Source: an uncultured Mucispirillum sp. (lineage in GTDB: Bacteria; Chrysiogenota; Deferribacteres; Deferribacterales; Mucispirillaceae). Taken from it: 64,000 nucleotides of DNA. The position numbers were made by a program, and so were the translations under genes. Below, in pieces: positions 1 through 7,782 of the stretch. The stretch's first letter is position 1; each line of letters begins with the position of its first letter. The stretch spans positions 62,001 to 126,000 of the forward strand of contig CALURO010000003.1 of NCBI GenBank assembly GCA_944323205.1, given 5' to 3'. The notes under the pieces were generated by a model, which saw nothing but the letters and a program-made list of their open reading frames with translations, did no database searches and had not been told where the DNA came from.

Positions 1-393
1 AAAATAGACAGTATGTTTGCTCAAGTATTAGAAAAAATTGATCCGAAATATTATAAAGTTAGAAAAGGCGATACTTTTATAGGCATAGCACACAACCACA
101 ATATGCGTATGAAAGATTTGCAGAGGTTAAACCCTAATATAAGGCCAAGCAGGATATATCCCGGCCAGTATATAATGGTAACAAAAGACGGATATACTAA
201 TGTAAGCTATGCTGCAAGAAAAGCAACACGACAGGCAGCAAATGTAAAATACAGAGTAAAAAGCGGCGATTCTTTATGGAGTATTGCTAAAAAATTTAAT
301 ACATCAATTGCAAGTATAAAAAGTATTAACAGACTAAAATCATCTAATATTTATGCAGGCAGGGTGTTGACTATTAAGAAAAATGCAAGGTAG
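1..393 (+). CDS. LysM-domain protein, C-terminal part
   Basis: Two LysM peptidoglycan-binding repeats are visible, counted from an internal Met at 13: one at about residues 14-57 (YKVRKGDTF...YPGQYIMV) and one at about 79-122 (YRVKSGDSLWSIAKKF...YAGRVLTI). The frame is open to the window edge with no ribosome binding site before that Met, so this is probably the C-terminal end of a longer cell-wall protein, for example a membrane-bound lytic transglycosylase or peptidase with C-terminal LysM repeats. Any catalytic domain lies outside the window, so the enzymatic role is unknown. The fold assignment is secure. Confidence 0.85.
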   Translation, partial: KIDSMFAQVLEKIDPKYYKVRKGDTFIGIAHNHNMRMKDLQRLNPNIRPSRIYPGQYIMVTKDGYTNVSYAARKATRQAANVKYRVKSGDSLWSIAKKFNTSIASIKSINRLKSSNIYAGRVLTIKKNAR

Positions 394-398
394 AAAAT

Positions 399-579
399 AT
401 GAAAAAATTTCTTAAATTTTGAAGAAATAGATACAGTAATTTTTAAAACAGGTAAAAAAGAATATAAAGTATCAATCAAAGATAATGACTGGACAATGTG
501 GTTTTGCACTAAAAATAAAAAGCCAGAAAAATCAGCTGTAATTGATGCAGTAGATAAAGCAAAGGAATATTTTAAATAA
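399..579 (+). pseudogene. Small frameshifted gene (59-aa product if corrected)
   Basis: An ATG at 399 follows an AAGG-type ribosome binding site but runs into TGA after seven codons. A +1 shift at the A6T3 run (402-410) restores a continuous frame to the TAA at 577-579. It would give a 59-residue protein starting MKKFLNFEEIDTV and containing a WTMWFC motif. The restored frame is compact and charged, as a real small protein would be. The break may be a disabling mutation, a slippery homopolymer or a sequencing error. I recognise no family. It follows the LysM gene by five bases. Confidence 0.4.
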
Positions 580-588
580 TTATTCTTT

Positions 589-1158
589 TTATTTTTTAAT
601 TAATTTATCAGCAAATATGGAGTTAATATTTACAGGCTTGTCAGAAGATAAATAATGGTATTTCATTTTTGTATTATTATCCCCGTCGGTTGAAATTTCC
701 ATAATGGAATGAAATAAAATTTTTGGTCTTTCGTATATAAATGAGTAATAATATACAGATAATGGCTCAAATCGTTTGTATGCTTTTATGGTTATAATAT
801 TATTAGATATAGTCACTACTGGGTCAAAAACATTTAAGATATTAGAGCCTAAGCATGTAAGATATTTTTTATTATCTTTCCAAAAAGATATAAAATACTG
901 GCTTGTGCCTCTTGTTGCCCCGTCATATTCTGAATAATAAAATGAAATCATTTTAAAATTTTCACCTGAAAGGGTTATATCATCAATTTTAATATGTGTA
1001 TCTTTTGGAAATTTAGAGTTTAATTTTCTTTGCATATATTCTACGGCACTTTGGCTGTCTAATGCATTATATTCATCAATAATAACAGGGTTAAAAACAT
1101 TCTGGGCAAATACGCTGAAAGAAAAAAAAGTAAAAAATAAAGTAAAAATATATTTCAT
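589..1158 (-). CDS. Secreted protein of unknown function
   Basis: A 189-residue protein with a clear Sec signal peptide (MKYIFTLFFTFFSFSVFAQ, probable cleavage after the Ala before Gln). The mature part is rich in Tyr, Asp and beta-prone residues and has no motif I recognise. It starts three bases after the stop of the upstream glycosyltransferase gene, so it is probably the last member of the rluA-GT9-GT9 operon. A periplasmic location is inferred from the signal peptide alone. No lipobox cysteine is present. Confidence 0.6.
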   Translation of the reverse strand: MKYIFTLFFTFFSFSVFAQNVFNPVIIDEYNALDSQSAVEYMQRKLNSKFPKDTHIKIDDITLSGENFKMISFYYSEYDGATRGTSQYFISFWKDNKKYLTCLGSNILNVFDPVVTISNNIITIKAYKRFEPLSVYYYSFIYERPKILFHSIMEISTDGDNNTKMKYHYLSSDKPVNINSIFADKLIKK

Positions 1159-1161
1159 AAA

Positions 1162-2139
1162 CTAACCTGTAATTTTTGAATTAATGCTGATAATATTATT
1201 AACATGGTATCGCACTTCTTCTACACCAATATCAAGCATACACTTAAAATGTTTTTTATAACAGTAGCTGCTTCCGTGAATATGGCATGGTCTGCATTTT
1301 AAGCGGGCATATTCTAATACTTTTGTATTTCTAAATGGCGGGTAAAACCCAAGCTCTTTTGTAGTTGGTCCAAAAATAGCAATAGTAGGAATATTTAAAG
1401 CTGTTGCAATATGCATAGGCCCAGAATCTGTTGTAATAAACACATCAGCCTGTGCAATAAACTCTACTAATGCAGAAAGTGATACTTTACCTGTTTTATC
1501 AGCAGCTGAAGCTGGAATATTTATTTCACCATTACCAATATATGTAACATTCAGCCCGTCATCAGCAAGCATATTCCCAAGCTCAGTAAAAAAAGGCCAC
1601 TCTTTAGTTGATTTTGAAGCAAAAGGGTGGATGACGGCATTTTTTAATGAATTATTTTTTTCAATATTAGGAAAAGGGAGATATGGTCTTAGCTGTTCAA
1701 TATCAGGCATATTAAGTTTAAACGCTTTCATAAAAGGCTTGTAATATTTTACAACAGTATGTTCCTGCAGTTTAGAGCGGCATAACCTGTATTTAACATA
1801 AAGCCTTCTTGCAAGGGCATTTTTATTATACACATAGCTTTTACAGGAAGAAATAAGGCGAATAAACCTTGAGCGAATATTATTATGCAAATCAAAAACA
1901 GTATCATAGTTTGGCATAGCTGCTGCTGTTTCATTTAAATCAACTAAGGAATCGCCTTTTTTTATTGTATATATATTTCTAATATATGGGTAATCCTGCA
2001 AAACACCTGCAAAATGAGAGTATGTAAGTAAATCTATAGCGATATCTTCTGAAACATTTTCTTTTACATATTTTAAAACGCCTGTAAGCAGAACAATATC
2101 ACCAAGTGAACTAAAGCGGACGACTAATATTTCTTTCAT
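1162..2139 (-). CDS. Glycosyltransferase family 9 (heptosyltransferase-like)
   Basis: A 325-residue GT9 enzyme of the WaaC/WaaF/WaaQ type, expected to transfer heptose from an ADP-heptose donor to the lipopolysaccharide inner core on the cytoplasmic side of the inner membrane. The N-terminus (ILVVRFSSLGDIVLLTGVL) is the usual GT9 acceptor-side start. The donor-site motif is TTDSGPMHIATAL, followed by IAIFGPT at about residue 255. A Cys-rich tail (CRPCHIHG...CYKKHFKC) is common in the family. A second GT9 gene lies immediately upstream, and gmhA at 7.2 kb supplies heptose precursor. Which core position it modifies cannot be told from sequence. Confidence 0.85.
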   Translation of the reverse strand: MKEILVVRFSSLGDIVLLTGVLKYVKENVSEDIAIDLLTYSHFAGVLQDYPYIRNIYTIKKGDSLVDLNETAAAMPNYDTVFDLHNNIRSRFIRLISSCKSYVYNKNALARRLYVKYRLCRSKLQEHTVVKYYKPFMKAFKLNMPDIEQLRPYLPFPNIEKNNSLKNAVIHPFASKSTKEWPFFTELGNMLADDGLNVTYIGNGEINIPASAADKTGKVSLSALVEFIAQADVFITTDSGPMHIATALNIPTIAIFGPTTKELGFYPPFRNTKVLEYARLKCRPCHIHGSSYCYKKHFKCMLDIGVEEVRYHVNNIISINSKITG

Positions 2140-2142
2140 ATA

Positions 2143-3201
2143 TCAGCCCTGCTGTAAAATAGAAAGGGCAGCAATTAACACCCTTTCAGGTTTGATATCT
2201 TTCATACACTTAAAATGTCCCTTAGGACATGTATGACCGCCGTGTTTTCCACATGGTCTGCAGTTAATATCATTATTTTCTACAACAATACTTTTCTCAT
2301 CATAAGGAAAAAAGCCTAATGATTTAACAGTAGGTCCAAATACTGCTACCACAGGAATGCCACCAGATATTGCAATATGCATCGCACCGCTGTCATTAGA
2401 AATAAGTAAATCACATGCAGAAAGGATTGCAGGCAGTTCTCTTAAAGTTGTTTTATACGCAAAATCAAAATAAGGGTATTTAAAAAGCTTTGCAAATTCA
2501 TCAAGGCTTTCTTTATCATCTTTGCCACCAAATAATGCTATGGCATATCCTTTATGATATAATTCTTCTGCCACTTTTACAAAATATTCTACAGGGTATC
2601 TTTTTGTAGGCCATACACTTCCGGGAGCAATACCTGCTGTTTTTTTACCAGCTGCTGCAACAGAAAAATAAGAAATAGTATTTTCTTTTAAATGTTCATC
2701 AATATAAGTAGTAAGTGTCCCGCCTATTTTTTTAGCTTCTTCAAGAGAAAAATCATCACATAATGCACTTAATATCATAAGATTTCTTTCTACTTCGCAA
2801 AGTTCCTGTTTCTTTTCCACCCTTTTATTAAAAAGATAGCTCATAACTGCAGAAGAAAAGCCTATAATATAAGAATTTTTTATCATAGAAAATAAAGTTG
2901 TAGAGCGAAGTGATAAGTGAAGGTCAATAATCAAATCAAACTGATAGTTTGAAATAATTTTTACAAACTTTAAAAGCCCAGAAAATCCTTTTTGAGTGTT
3001 TCTTTTATCAAAAATGATAACTTCATCAATAAACGGAACATTATAAAAAAGGTCAGCATGTTCAGGACGGACACAGAAAGATATTCTTGCTTTAGGATAA
3101 AGCACATGTATAGCTCTTATTAATGGAGTAGTTATTATAGTATCCCCTAAATAAGCGGGGTTAAATACAAGTATATTTTTAAACTGGTTGTTTGCTCTCA
3201 T
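2143..3201 (-). CDS. Glycosyltransferase family 9 (ADP-heptose:LPS heptosyltransferase)
   Basis: A second GT9 heptosyltransferase. The start is placed at the ATG at 3201, giving MRANNQFKNILVFNPAYLGDTI, because GT9 proteins begin shortly before the ILVFNPAYLGD strand; an in-frame TTG at 3237 would add 12 uncharacteristic residues. The donor motif SNDSGAMHIAISGG is followed by VAVFGPT, and the tail has the same CRPCGKHG...CPKGHFKC cysteines as its neighbour. With this start it overlaps the end of the upstream pseudouridine synthase by 23 bases and lies three bases from the next GT9 gene. Translational coupling is likely. Role: LPS inner-core assembly. Confidence 0.85.
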   Translation of the reverse strand: MRANNQFKNILVFNPAYLGDTIITTPLIRAIHVLYPKARISFCVRPEHADLFYNVPFIDEVIIFDKRNTQKGFSGLLKFVKIISNYQFDLIIDLHLSLRSTTLFSMIKNSYIIGFSSAVMSYLFNKRVEKKQELCEVERNLMILSALCDDFSLEEAKKIGGTLTTYIDEHLKENTISYFSVAAAGKKTAGIAPGSVWPTKRYPVEYFVKVAEELYHKGYAIALFGGKDDKESLDEFAKLFKYPYFDFAYKTTLRELPAILSACDLLISNDSGAMHIAISGGIPVVAVFGPTVKSLGFFPYDEKSIVVENNDINCRPCGKHGGHTCPKGHFKCMKDIKPERVLIAALSILQQG

Positions 3202-3868
3202 AACTATATTGATACACACTTTTTTCTGATAATTCAAGTAGATTGATATGTTTTAGCATAAAATTTGTAATATTTGATTTAAAACTAATATATTTTTCAT
3301 TTTCAGGGTTTAAAAGCCCCATATAAAAGCACTGCAAAGTAAGCCGTTTATCATCTGTTTTTTTATTATAGAGAAAGTCTTGATAAAGAGGTGCTTTTAA
3401 TGCTTTAAGATGGACTCTAATCTGGTGAGTTCTGCCGGTTTTAGGTTCAGCAAGTATTAATGCACCTTTATTACTTGATGAAAGATTATAAAAGGAAGTA
3501 ACAGCTTTTTTACCGCTTTTAAAATTAACAGAGTATTTTCCATGGTTTGATTTAGCAAGGGGCAGCATTAAAGACTGTGGAAAAATTTTACATGAAGCAA
3601 TGGCAATATAATATTTTGTAACAGCAGATTTTTCAAACTGAAAAGATAAGTGCCTGTGAGCATATTTATTTCTTGCAAATACCATTAATCCGCCAGTGCC
3701 TGCATCAAGCCTGTGGGTAACATATACTTCTCCATAATCATGTCTTAAAATATCTATTAATGGAGTAACTGTCTTCTGCCTGTCTGGTATAACATATATA
3801 CCGTGGTTTTTCTGCACTGCAAGGATATTTTTATCTTTATATATTTCAATATAGCTGTAATTTTCCAT
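3179..3868 (-). CDS. RluA-family RNA pseudouridine synthase
   Basis: A 229-residue enzyme that converts uridine to pseudouridine in rRNA or tRNA. The catalytic motif is THRLDAGTGGLMVFAR with the nucleophilic Asp at residue 55, and a later GRTHQIRVHLKAL motif (about residues 145-157) is typical of RluA/RluC/RluD. There is no N-terminal S4 domain, so it is a short catalytic-domain-only type like RluA or TruC. The RNA target cannot be assigned. It is the first gene of a minus-strand group with two LPS heptosyltransferases, and diverges from hflX. Confidence 0.85.
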   Translation of the reverse strand: MENYSYIEIYKDKNILAVQKNHGIYVIPDRQKTVTPLIDILRHDYGEVYVTHRLDAGTGGLMVFARNKYAHRHLSFQFEKSAVTKYYIAIASCKIFPQSLMLPLAKSNHGKYSVNFKSGKKAVTSFYNLSSSNKGALILAEPKTGRTHQIRVHLKALKAPLYQDFLYNKKTDDKRLTLQCFYMGLLNPENEKYISFKSNITNFMLKHINLLELSEKSVYQYSYESKQPV

Positions 3869-3918
3869 ATAGGATTTATAATAAAAGAGTATAAATGTGT
3901 CAATAAATATAATTATCC

Positions 3919-3947
3919 TTGAAAAAATAGTTTAAAACTTGTATATA
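3919..3947 (+). promoter_or_regulatory. Putative sigma-70 promoter of hflX
   Basis: TTGAAA at 3919-3924 and TATATA at 3942-3947 are separated by 17 bases. A transcript starting near 3954 would carry the AAAGGA ribosome binding site at 3961-3966 but not the ATG at 3949. This supports translation from the ATT at 3974. Confidence 0.5.
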
Positions 3948-3973
3948 TATGAAAAAAATAAAAGGATAGTCAA

Positions 3974-5620
3974 ATTTTATACGGCAGTTTAGAGGGTATC
4001 TCCCAAAAAATAATAAAACAGATAGAAAAGCTGGAAAATAAAAAAAGTCATGGAACAGATATTATATCTATTGACCTTTTAAAGCAGTTATGTTCCTATT
4101 CTCACTTAACCAGCAGGCAGCTTGGGCTTTTAATCAACAGGGCAGGTGGTATTGAATATATACTTGTAGGCAGTTATGACAGCATAATGATACCTGTTCT
4201 CTCACGATTTAAGCTGGCTCCCGGAAGATTAAGAGGCCTAAGACTAATCCACACTCATCCAAAAGGTGATAAATTAGACCATGATGATATGGCAGACTTA
4301 GCACTATTAAGGTTAGACAGTGTAACAGCCTGTGCTATGGATAATAAAGGCTACCCACAGTTTTTAGATACTGCATATATTTTACCGCCGGAAGATAATG
4401 CAGAGCAGACTGAGTTTGGATATTTAGAAGATAATGACCCATATAACCAAAAAACAGACTATCCACTATTTATAGAAGCATTAGATGATGAAATACAGCG
4501 GAAAACAAGCCAGATGCATATATCTAAAGATGGCGAGTATGCAGTATTAACAGGTGTATTTAAAAGTAAAGAAGAATGTGATATAAATTTAGATGAGCTT
4601 GAAGAGCTTGCACGAAGTGCAGGTGTTCATATAATAGCCCGCATGCCACAGGTAAAAAAAGAAATCCACCCAAAATATGTAGTAGGTCCGGGAAAACTGA
4701 GAGAGGCGGTTATTAAAGCCCTGCTTACAGGTGCAGAATATATTATTTTTGATAACAGCTTATCTCCATCTCAGTCAAGAGCGGTTTCAGAATTTACTGA
4801 GCTTAAAATATTAGATAGAACACAGCTTATATTAGATATTTTTGCAAGGCGTGCAAAAAGTAACGAAGGTAAGATACGAGTAGAGCTTGCACAGCTTAAA
4901 TATATTCTGCCACGGCTTGGAGTAAAAGATGATTCTTTATCAAGGTTAACTGGCGGTATTGGTGGCAGAGGGCCGGGTGAAACAAAGCTGGAAATAGATA
5001 AAAGACGGATAAGCGACAGGATTGCTTTTTTAAATGAAAAGCTGAAAAAAGCAGAGCAGGCGCGTGATATTCAAAGAGCAAGAAGGGAAAAAAATTCCCT
5101 GCCTGTTGTATCTATTATAGGATACACTAATGCAGGAAAATCTACATTACTAAACAGCCTTACAAAATCAGATGTGTATGCAGATAATCTGCTTTTTGCT
5201 ACTCTTGATACATCAAGTAAAAGAATAAGGTTTCCAAAGGAAAAAGATGTTATTATAACAGATACAGTTGGCTTTATAAGAGATTTACCTGCAAATTTAG
5301 CAGGTGCTTTTAAATCAACATTAGAAGAACTGCATAATGCAGATATGTTTTTGCATGTGGTAGATATAAGCGACAAGCACTTTAAAAAGCATATAAAGTC
5401 AGTGGAGAAAGTGCTGGAAGAAATGGATTTAATGGAAAAAGAAAGAGTGCTTGTATTTAATAAGATAGATAAATTAAGCAGCGAAGAGCTTAATGAAATA
5501 AAAAAAGAATACAGCGATGCAGTATATGTTAGTGCATTTAAGCGGGCAACATTTGCTGATATGCTAAATAAGATAGGCTACTATTTTTTTAAAGAAGGTA
5601 TTGAGGGTTTTAATGATTAA
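3974..5620 (+). CDS. hflX: GTPase HflX (ribosome-splitting factor), apparent ATT start
   Basis: HflX binds the 50S subunit and splits stalled ribosomes. The G domain has GYTNAGKST (Walker A, about residue 383), DTVGFI (G3) and NKID (G4), after the HflX domain with its GGIGGRGPGE motif and a charged helical linker. The first ATG in frame is 4187, but homologous sequence continues upstream (YGSLEGISQKIIKQIEKL, then LGLLINRAGGIEYILVG) to 3974, just after an in-frame stop at 3959. Between that stop and 4187 there is no ATG, GTG or TTG. ATT at 3974 sits seven bases after AAAGGA, giving a 548-residue protein beginning MLYGSLEG. Confidence 0.9.
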   Translation: MLYGSLEGISQKIIKQIEKLENKKSHGTDIISIDLLKQLCSYSHLTSRQLGLLINRAGGIEYILVGSYDSIMIPVLSRFKLAPGRLRGLRLIHTHPKGDKLDHDDMADLALLRLDSVTACAMDNKGYPQFLDTAYILPPEDNAEQTEFGYLEDNDPYNQKTDYPLFIEALDDEIQRKTSQMHISKDGEYAVLTGVFKSKEECDINLDELEELARSAGVHIIARMPQVKKEIHPKYVVGPGKLREAVIKALLTGAEYIIFDNSLSPSQSRAVSEFTELKILDRTQLILDIFARRAKSNEGKIRVELAQLKYILPRLGVKDDSLSRLTGGIGGRGPGETKLEIDKRRISDRIAFLNEKLKKAEQARDIQRARREKNSLPVVSIIGYTNAGKSTLLNSLTKSDVYADNLLFATLDTSSKRIRFPKEKDVIITDTVGFIRDLPANLAGAFKSTLEELHNADMFLHVVDISDKHFKKHIKSVEKVLEEMDLMEKERVLVFNKIDKLSSEELNEIKKEYSDAVYVSAFKRATFADMLNKIGYYFFKEGIEGFND

Positions 5621-5969
5621 GGCAGAAAATATATTGCAAAACAGGCTGGAATATTTTAAAAATAAAGATTACAAAAATATATACGATATATATAGTTACA
5701 AAAGTGAATTTCGCAGATATTTTGAAACAAGTGATAAATATGGAGAACATTTTTATAATCTGATTGAAATATTTATGCCTGAATCTATTGAAATTTATAA
5801 AGTTTTTTATAATAATGAAAGTGTAGAAATACTATTTTTGGAAAAAGTCAGGGACTTAAAGGAAGATAAACTTATTAACTATTATTCAAAATCATATTTT
5901 GTATTAGAAGAAGGAAGCTGGAAAATATTAAAAGAAATAAGAGAAAGCACCTTAAATAAAGGACTTTAA
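5613..5969 (+). CDS. Small conserved-looking protein, unknown function
   Basis: 118 residues from the ATG at 5613, which overlaps the end of hflX and is preceded by GAGG; a farther upstream start at 5601 has no such site. The protein is charged and aromatic (DYKNIYDIYSYKSEFRRYF... ending EGSWKILKEIRE). This pattern of helices followed by strands is compatible with an NTF2-like or YchJ-like alpha+beta fold, but that is only a guess from the general pattern. No signal peptide or metal-binding motif is present. Coupled translation with hflX is probable. Confidence 0.55.
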   Translation: MIKAENILQNRLEYFKNKDYKNIYDIYSYKSEFRRYFETSDKYGEHFYNLIEIFMPESIEIYKVFYNNESVEILFLEKVRDLKEDKLINYYSKSYFVLEEGSWKILKEIRESTLNKGL

Positions 5970-5982
5970 AAAGGGGTATCTA

Positions 5983-6471
5983 ATGATTAAAGGGTTTACA
6001 GCATTATTGTTTGCATGTGTTATGCCGTTTGCAGTATATGCACAGGCACAAAACAGTGAGCAGGAGCAGAAAGTATCTACACAAACTAGTAAAAGTAAAG
6101 AATTTTTAGGTGTATTTTTTATAGATTCATACCCTGTAACAGGCTGCGAGATAATTAAAATAAGACCATCTGTTATACGCTCCACAACAGAATTTCGCGC
6201 ACCTGAAAGGGAAGATTTTAATAATAATAGAAATTTTAGCAAAGTAGTGCATAAATATCAGGGTGATTTAATAAATGAGGCACAAAGTATAGCAGAAAAA
6301 GAAGGCTATAATGCTATTATAGGCAGTAGATTTTTAATTAATACACACTATCAGGGAGCGGCAAATCTTGGAGCAGTTGACGGCAATATTGGTTATGGAG
6401 TTGGCTCTATTACATATATTGGTCACCCAGTTTATATTGTTTGTGAAGATTTAGCAGGCTCAGCAGAATAA
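5983..6471 (+). CDS. Exported protein with YbjQ-like motif
   Basis: A 162-residue protein with a signal peptide (MIKGFTALLFACVMPFAVYAQAQ) and AAGGGG-type ribosome binding site six bases before the ATG. The core contains ..NEAQSIAEKEGYNAIIGSRFL, which resembles the A..GANAI(I/V)G motif of YbjQ (DUF74) small proteins, followed by a glycine-rich strand. The mature protein is probably periplasmic. Function is unknown, and the YbjQ similarity is judged by eye only. It lies 13 bases after the previous gene, so the two are probably co-transcribed with hflX. Confidence 0.5.
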   Translation: MIKGFTALLFACVMPFAVYAQAQNSEQEQKVSTQTSKSKEFLGVFFIDSYPVTGCEIIKIRPSVIRSTTEFRAPEREDFNNNRNFSKVVHKYQGDLINEAQSIAEKEGYNAIIGSRFLINTHYQGAANLGAVDGNIGYGVGSITYIGHPVYIVCEDLAGSAE

Positions 6472-6537
6472 AAACTATTGCAATAATTTTATAAAGTAAT
6501 AAATTAATTATTTAACAAATAATAAGTGAGGGATAAT

Positions 6538-6780
6538 ATGCCAATATATGAATATCACTGCACATCATGCGGTAAAGATTTTGAAAAAATGCAAAGCATT
6601 AATAATGATAACAGAGAAACAGAATGTATATACTGCGGTAAACAGGCAGAAAGAAAAGTATCTGTTACATCATACCATTTAACAGGCAGCGGTTTTTATA
6701 ACACAGATAAGAATGCTGCTCCATCATGCTGTTCAACAGGTTCATGTTGTTCAGGTGGTGCATGTAATATAGAACAATAA
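6538..6780 (+). CDS. FmdB-family zinc ribbon protein
   Basis: An 80-residue protein starting MPIYEYHCTSCGKDFEKMQ. This is the hallmark of FmdB-type regulatory zinc ribbons, with CxxC at about residues 8-11 and a second CxxC (CIYCGK) near residue 33. The C-terminal tail is an extra Cys-rich segment (CCSTGSCCSGGAC). The start at ATG 6538 is set by GAGGG just upstream; a GTG at 6526 overlaps that site and is less likely. The biological role of FmdB proteins is poorly defined; they are often linked to regulation or metal handling. An intrinsic terminator follows. Confidence 0.85.
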   Translation: MPIYEYHCTSCGKDFEKMQSINNDNRETECIYCGKQAERKVSVTSYHLTGSGFYNTDKNAAPSCCSTGSCCSGGACNIEQ

Positions 6781-6790
6781 TATCTACAAG

Positions 6791-6830
6791 CTGAGACTGT
6801 TAAAAAAATATTTTTTTGACAGTCTTTTTT
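6791..6830 (+). terminator. Intrinsic terminator after the FmdB gene
   Basis: AGACTGT and ACAGTCT form the stem, extended inward by an A/T-rich complementary run, and are followed by TTTTT. It ends the hflX-fmdB transcript. Confidence 0.7.
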
Positions 6831-6934
6831 AATATTCTTAATAATAATCTATAACTGTAACCATAAGTTAAATCTTTATTAAGCTTTTTATATGGCTTAT
6901 TCCAAATTTTTTAGATAAGTTCGCTTGTATAAAC

Positions 6935-7135
6935 TATGGGTATCCCATTTTTTTATTAAAAAATGCTATAACTACTTGATAATATATGTAAAAAATAAGT
7001 AGCCGTAATAACTGTCATTCAGAGCCTGCGATAGTAGGCGAAGAATCTTATAATGTTCTAGTTAGTAAAAATTATAGACTCTTCGCTTCGCTCTGAGTGA
7101 CATAAGGTGTTGTAAAAAAAATGGGGTACCCATAG
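6935..7135 (+). mobile_element. MITE copy 1 (201 bp, 9-bp target duplication)
   Basis: The ends CTATGGGTATCCCAT and, inverted, CTATGGGTACCCCAT match at 14 of 15 positions and run on into seven T residues. The element is flanked by the perfect 9-bp direct repeat TTGTATAAA at 6926-6934 and 7136-7144. The interior is itself an imperfect inverted repeat (GTCATTCAGAGC... against GCTCTGAGTGAC, and GCGAAGAATCTTATAA against TTATAGACTCTTCGC). There is no coding capacity. Related copies occur at 14.26, 17.08 and 46.35 kb. The remaining sequence between 6831 and 7198 shows only AT-rich spacer. Confidence 0.85.
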
Positions 7136-7198
7136 TTGTATAAACCCTTGCTATTTTATAAAATATCTATTATTTTAGTATGTATCTAAGGAGATATT

Positions 7199-7780
7199 AT
7201 GAAAAAATATATTGAAGATATGTTTGATGAGGCAATAAAAGCCCATAAAGAGTTTGCATTAGACCATGCAGGTATTATAGAAGATATAGCAAAAACAATA
7301 GTAGAATGTTTTGAAAATGGAAACAAGGTGCTTATTTTTGGCAATGGTGGTTCAGCAGCAGATGCTCAGCATATTGCAGCAGAGTTTGCAAGCCGTTTTG
7401 TAATGGAAAGGCCACCCCTTGCAGCTATTGCATTAACTACAGACACATCTTTATTAACAGCAGTAGGTAATGATTATTCCTTTTATGAAGTATTTGAAAA
7501 ACAGGTATCAGCACTTGCAAACCCCGGAGATGTAGTGTGGGGAATATCTACAAGTGGTAATTCTGAAAATGTAATAAGAGGCTTAAAAAGAGCCATTAAA
7601 TGCGAAGCAAAAACAATCGGGTTTGCAGGCAGAGACGGCGGTAAAATGCCGGGACTTTGTGATAAGATACTTATAGTAAACCATCAGTCAACAGCAAGAA
7701 TACAGGAAATACATATTATGAGTGCCCATATTATATGTGGCCTTGTAGATGAAATAATGTTTGGCAGGTTTGCAGGTTAG
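7199..7780 (+). CDS. gmhA: Phosphoheptose isomerase GmhA
   Basis: Converts sedoheptulose 7-phosphate to D-glycero-D-manno-heptose 7-phosphate, the first step to ADP-heptose for lipopolysaccharide. The 193 residues match the family length. The SIS domain shows FGNGGSAADAQHIAAEF (about residues 48-64), the STSGNS sugar-phosphate motif near 119-124, and a late QEIHI motif with the metal and catalytic residues. The ATG at 7199 follows AAGGAG. mfd starts two bases after its stop. The heptosyltransferases at 1.1-3.2 kb are the expected users of the pathway. Confidence 0.93.
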   Translation: MKKYIEDMFDEAIKAHKEFALDHAGIIEDIAKTIVECFENGNKVLIFGNGGSAADAQHIAAEFASRFVMERPPLAAIALTTDTSLLTAVGNDYSFYEVFEKQVSALANPGDVVWGISTSGNSENVIRGLKRAIKCEAKTIGFAGRDGGKMPGLCDKILIVNHQSTARIQEIHIMSAHIICGLVDEIMFGRFAG

Positions 7781-7782
7781 GA

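Noticed and set aside
3949..3969. ATG-led six-codon frame before hflX, as a leader peptide
   Set aside because: The ATG lies before the predicted transcription start (about 3954), so it would not be in the mRNA.
6935..7135. CRISPR-like or REP-type repeat
   Set aside because: There is no regular spacer-repeat pattern; terminal inverted repeats and target duplications show a MITE.
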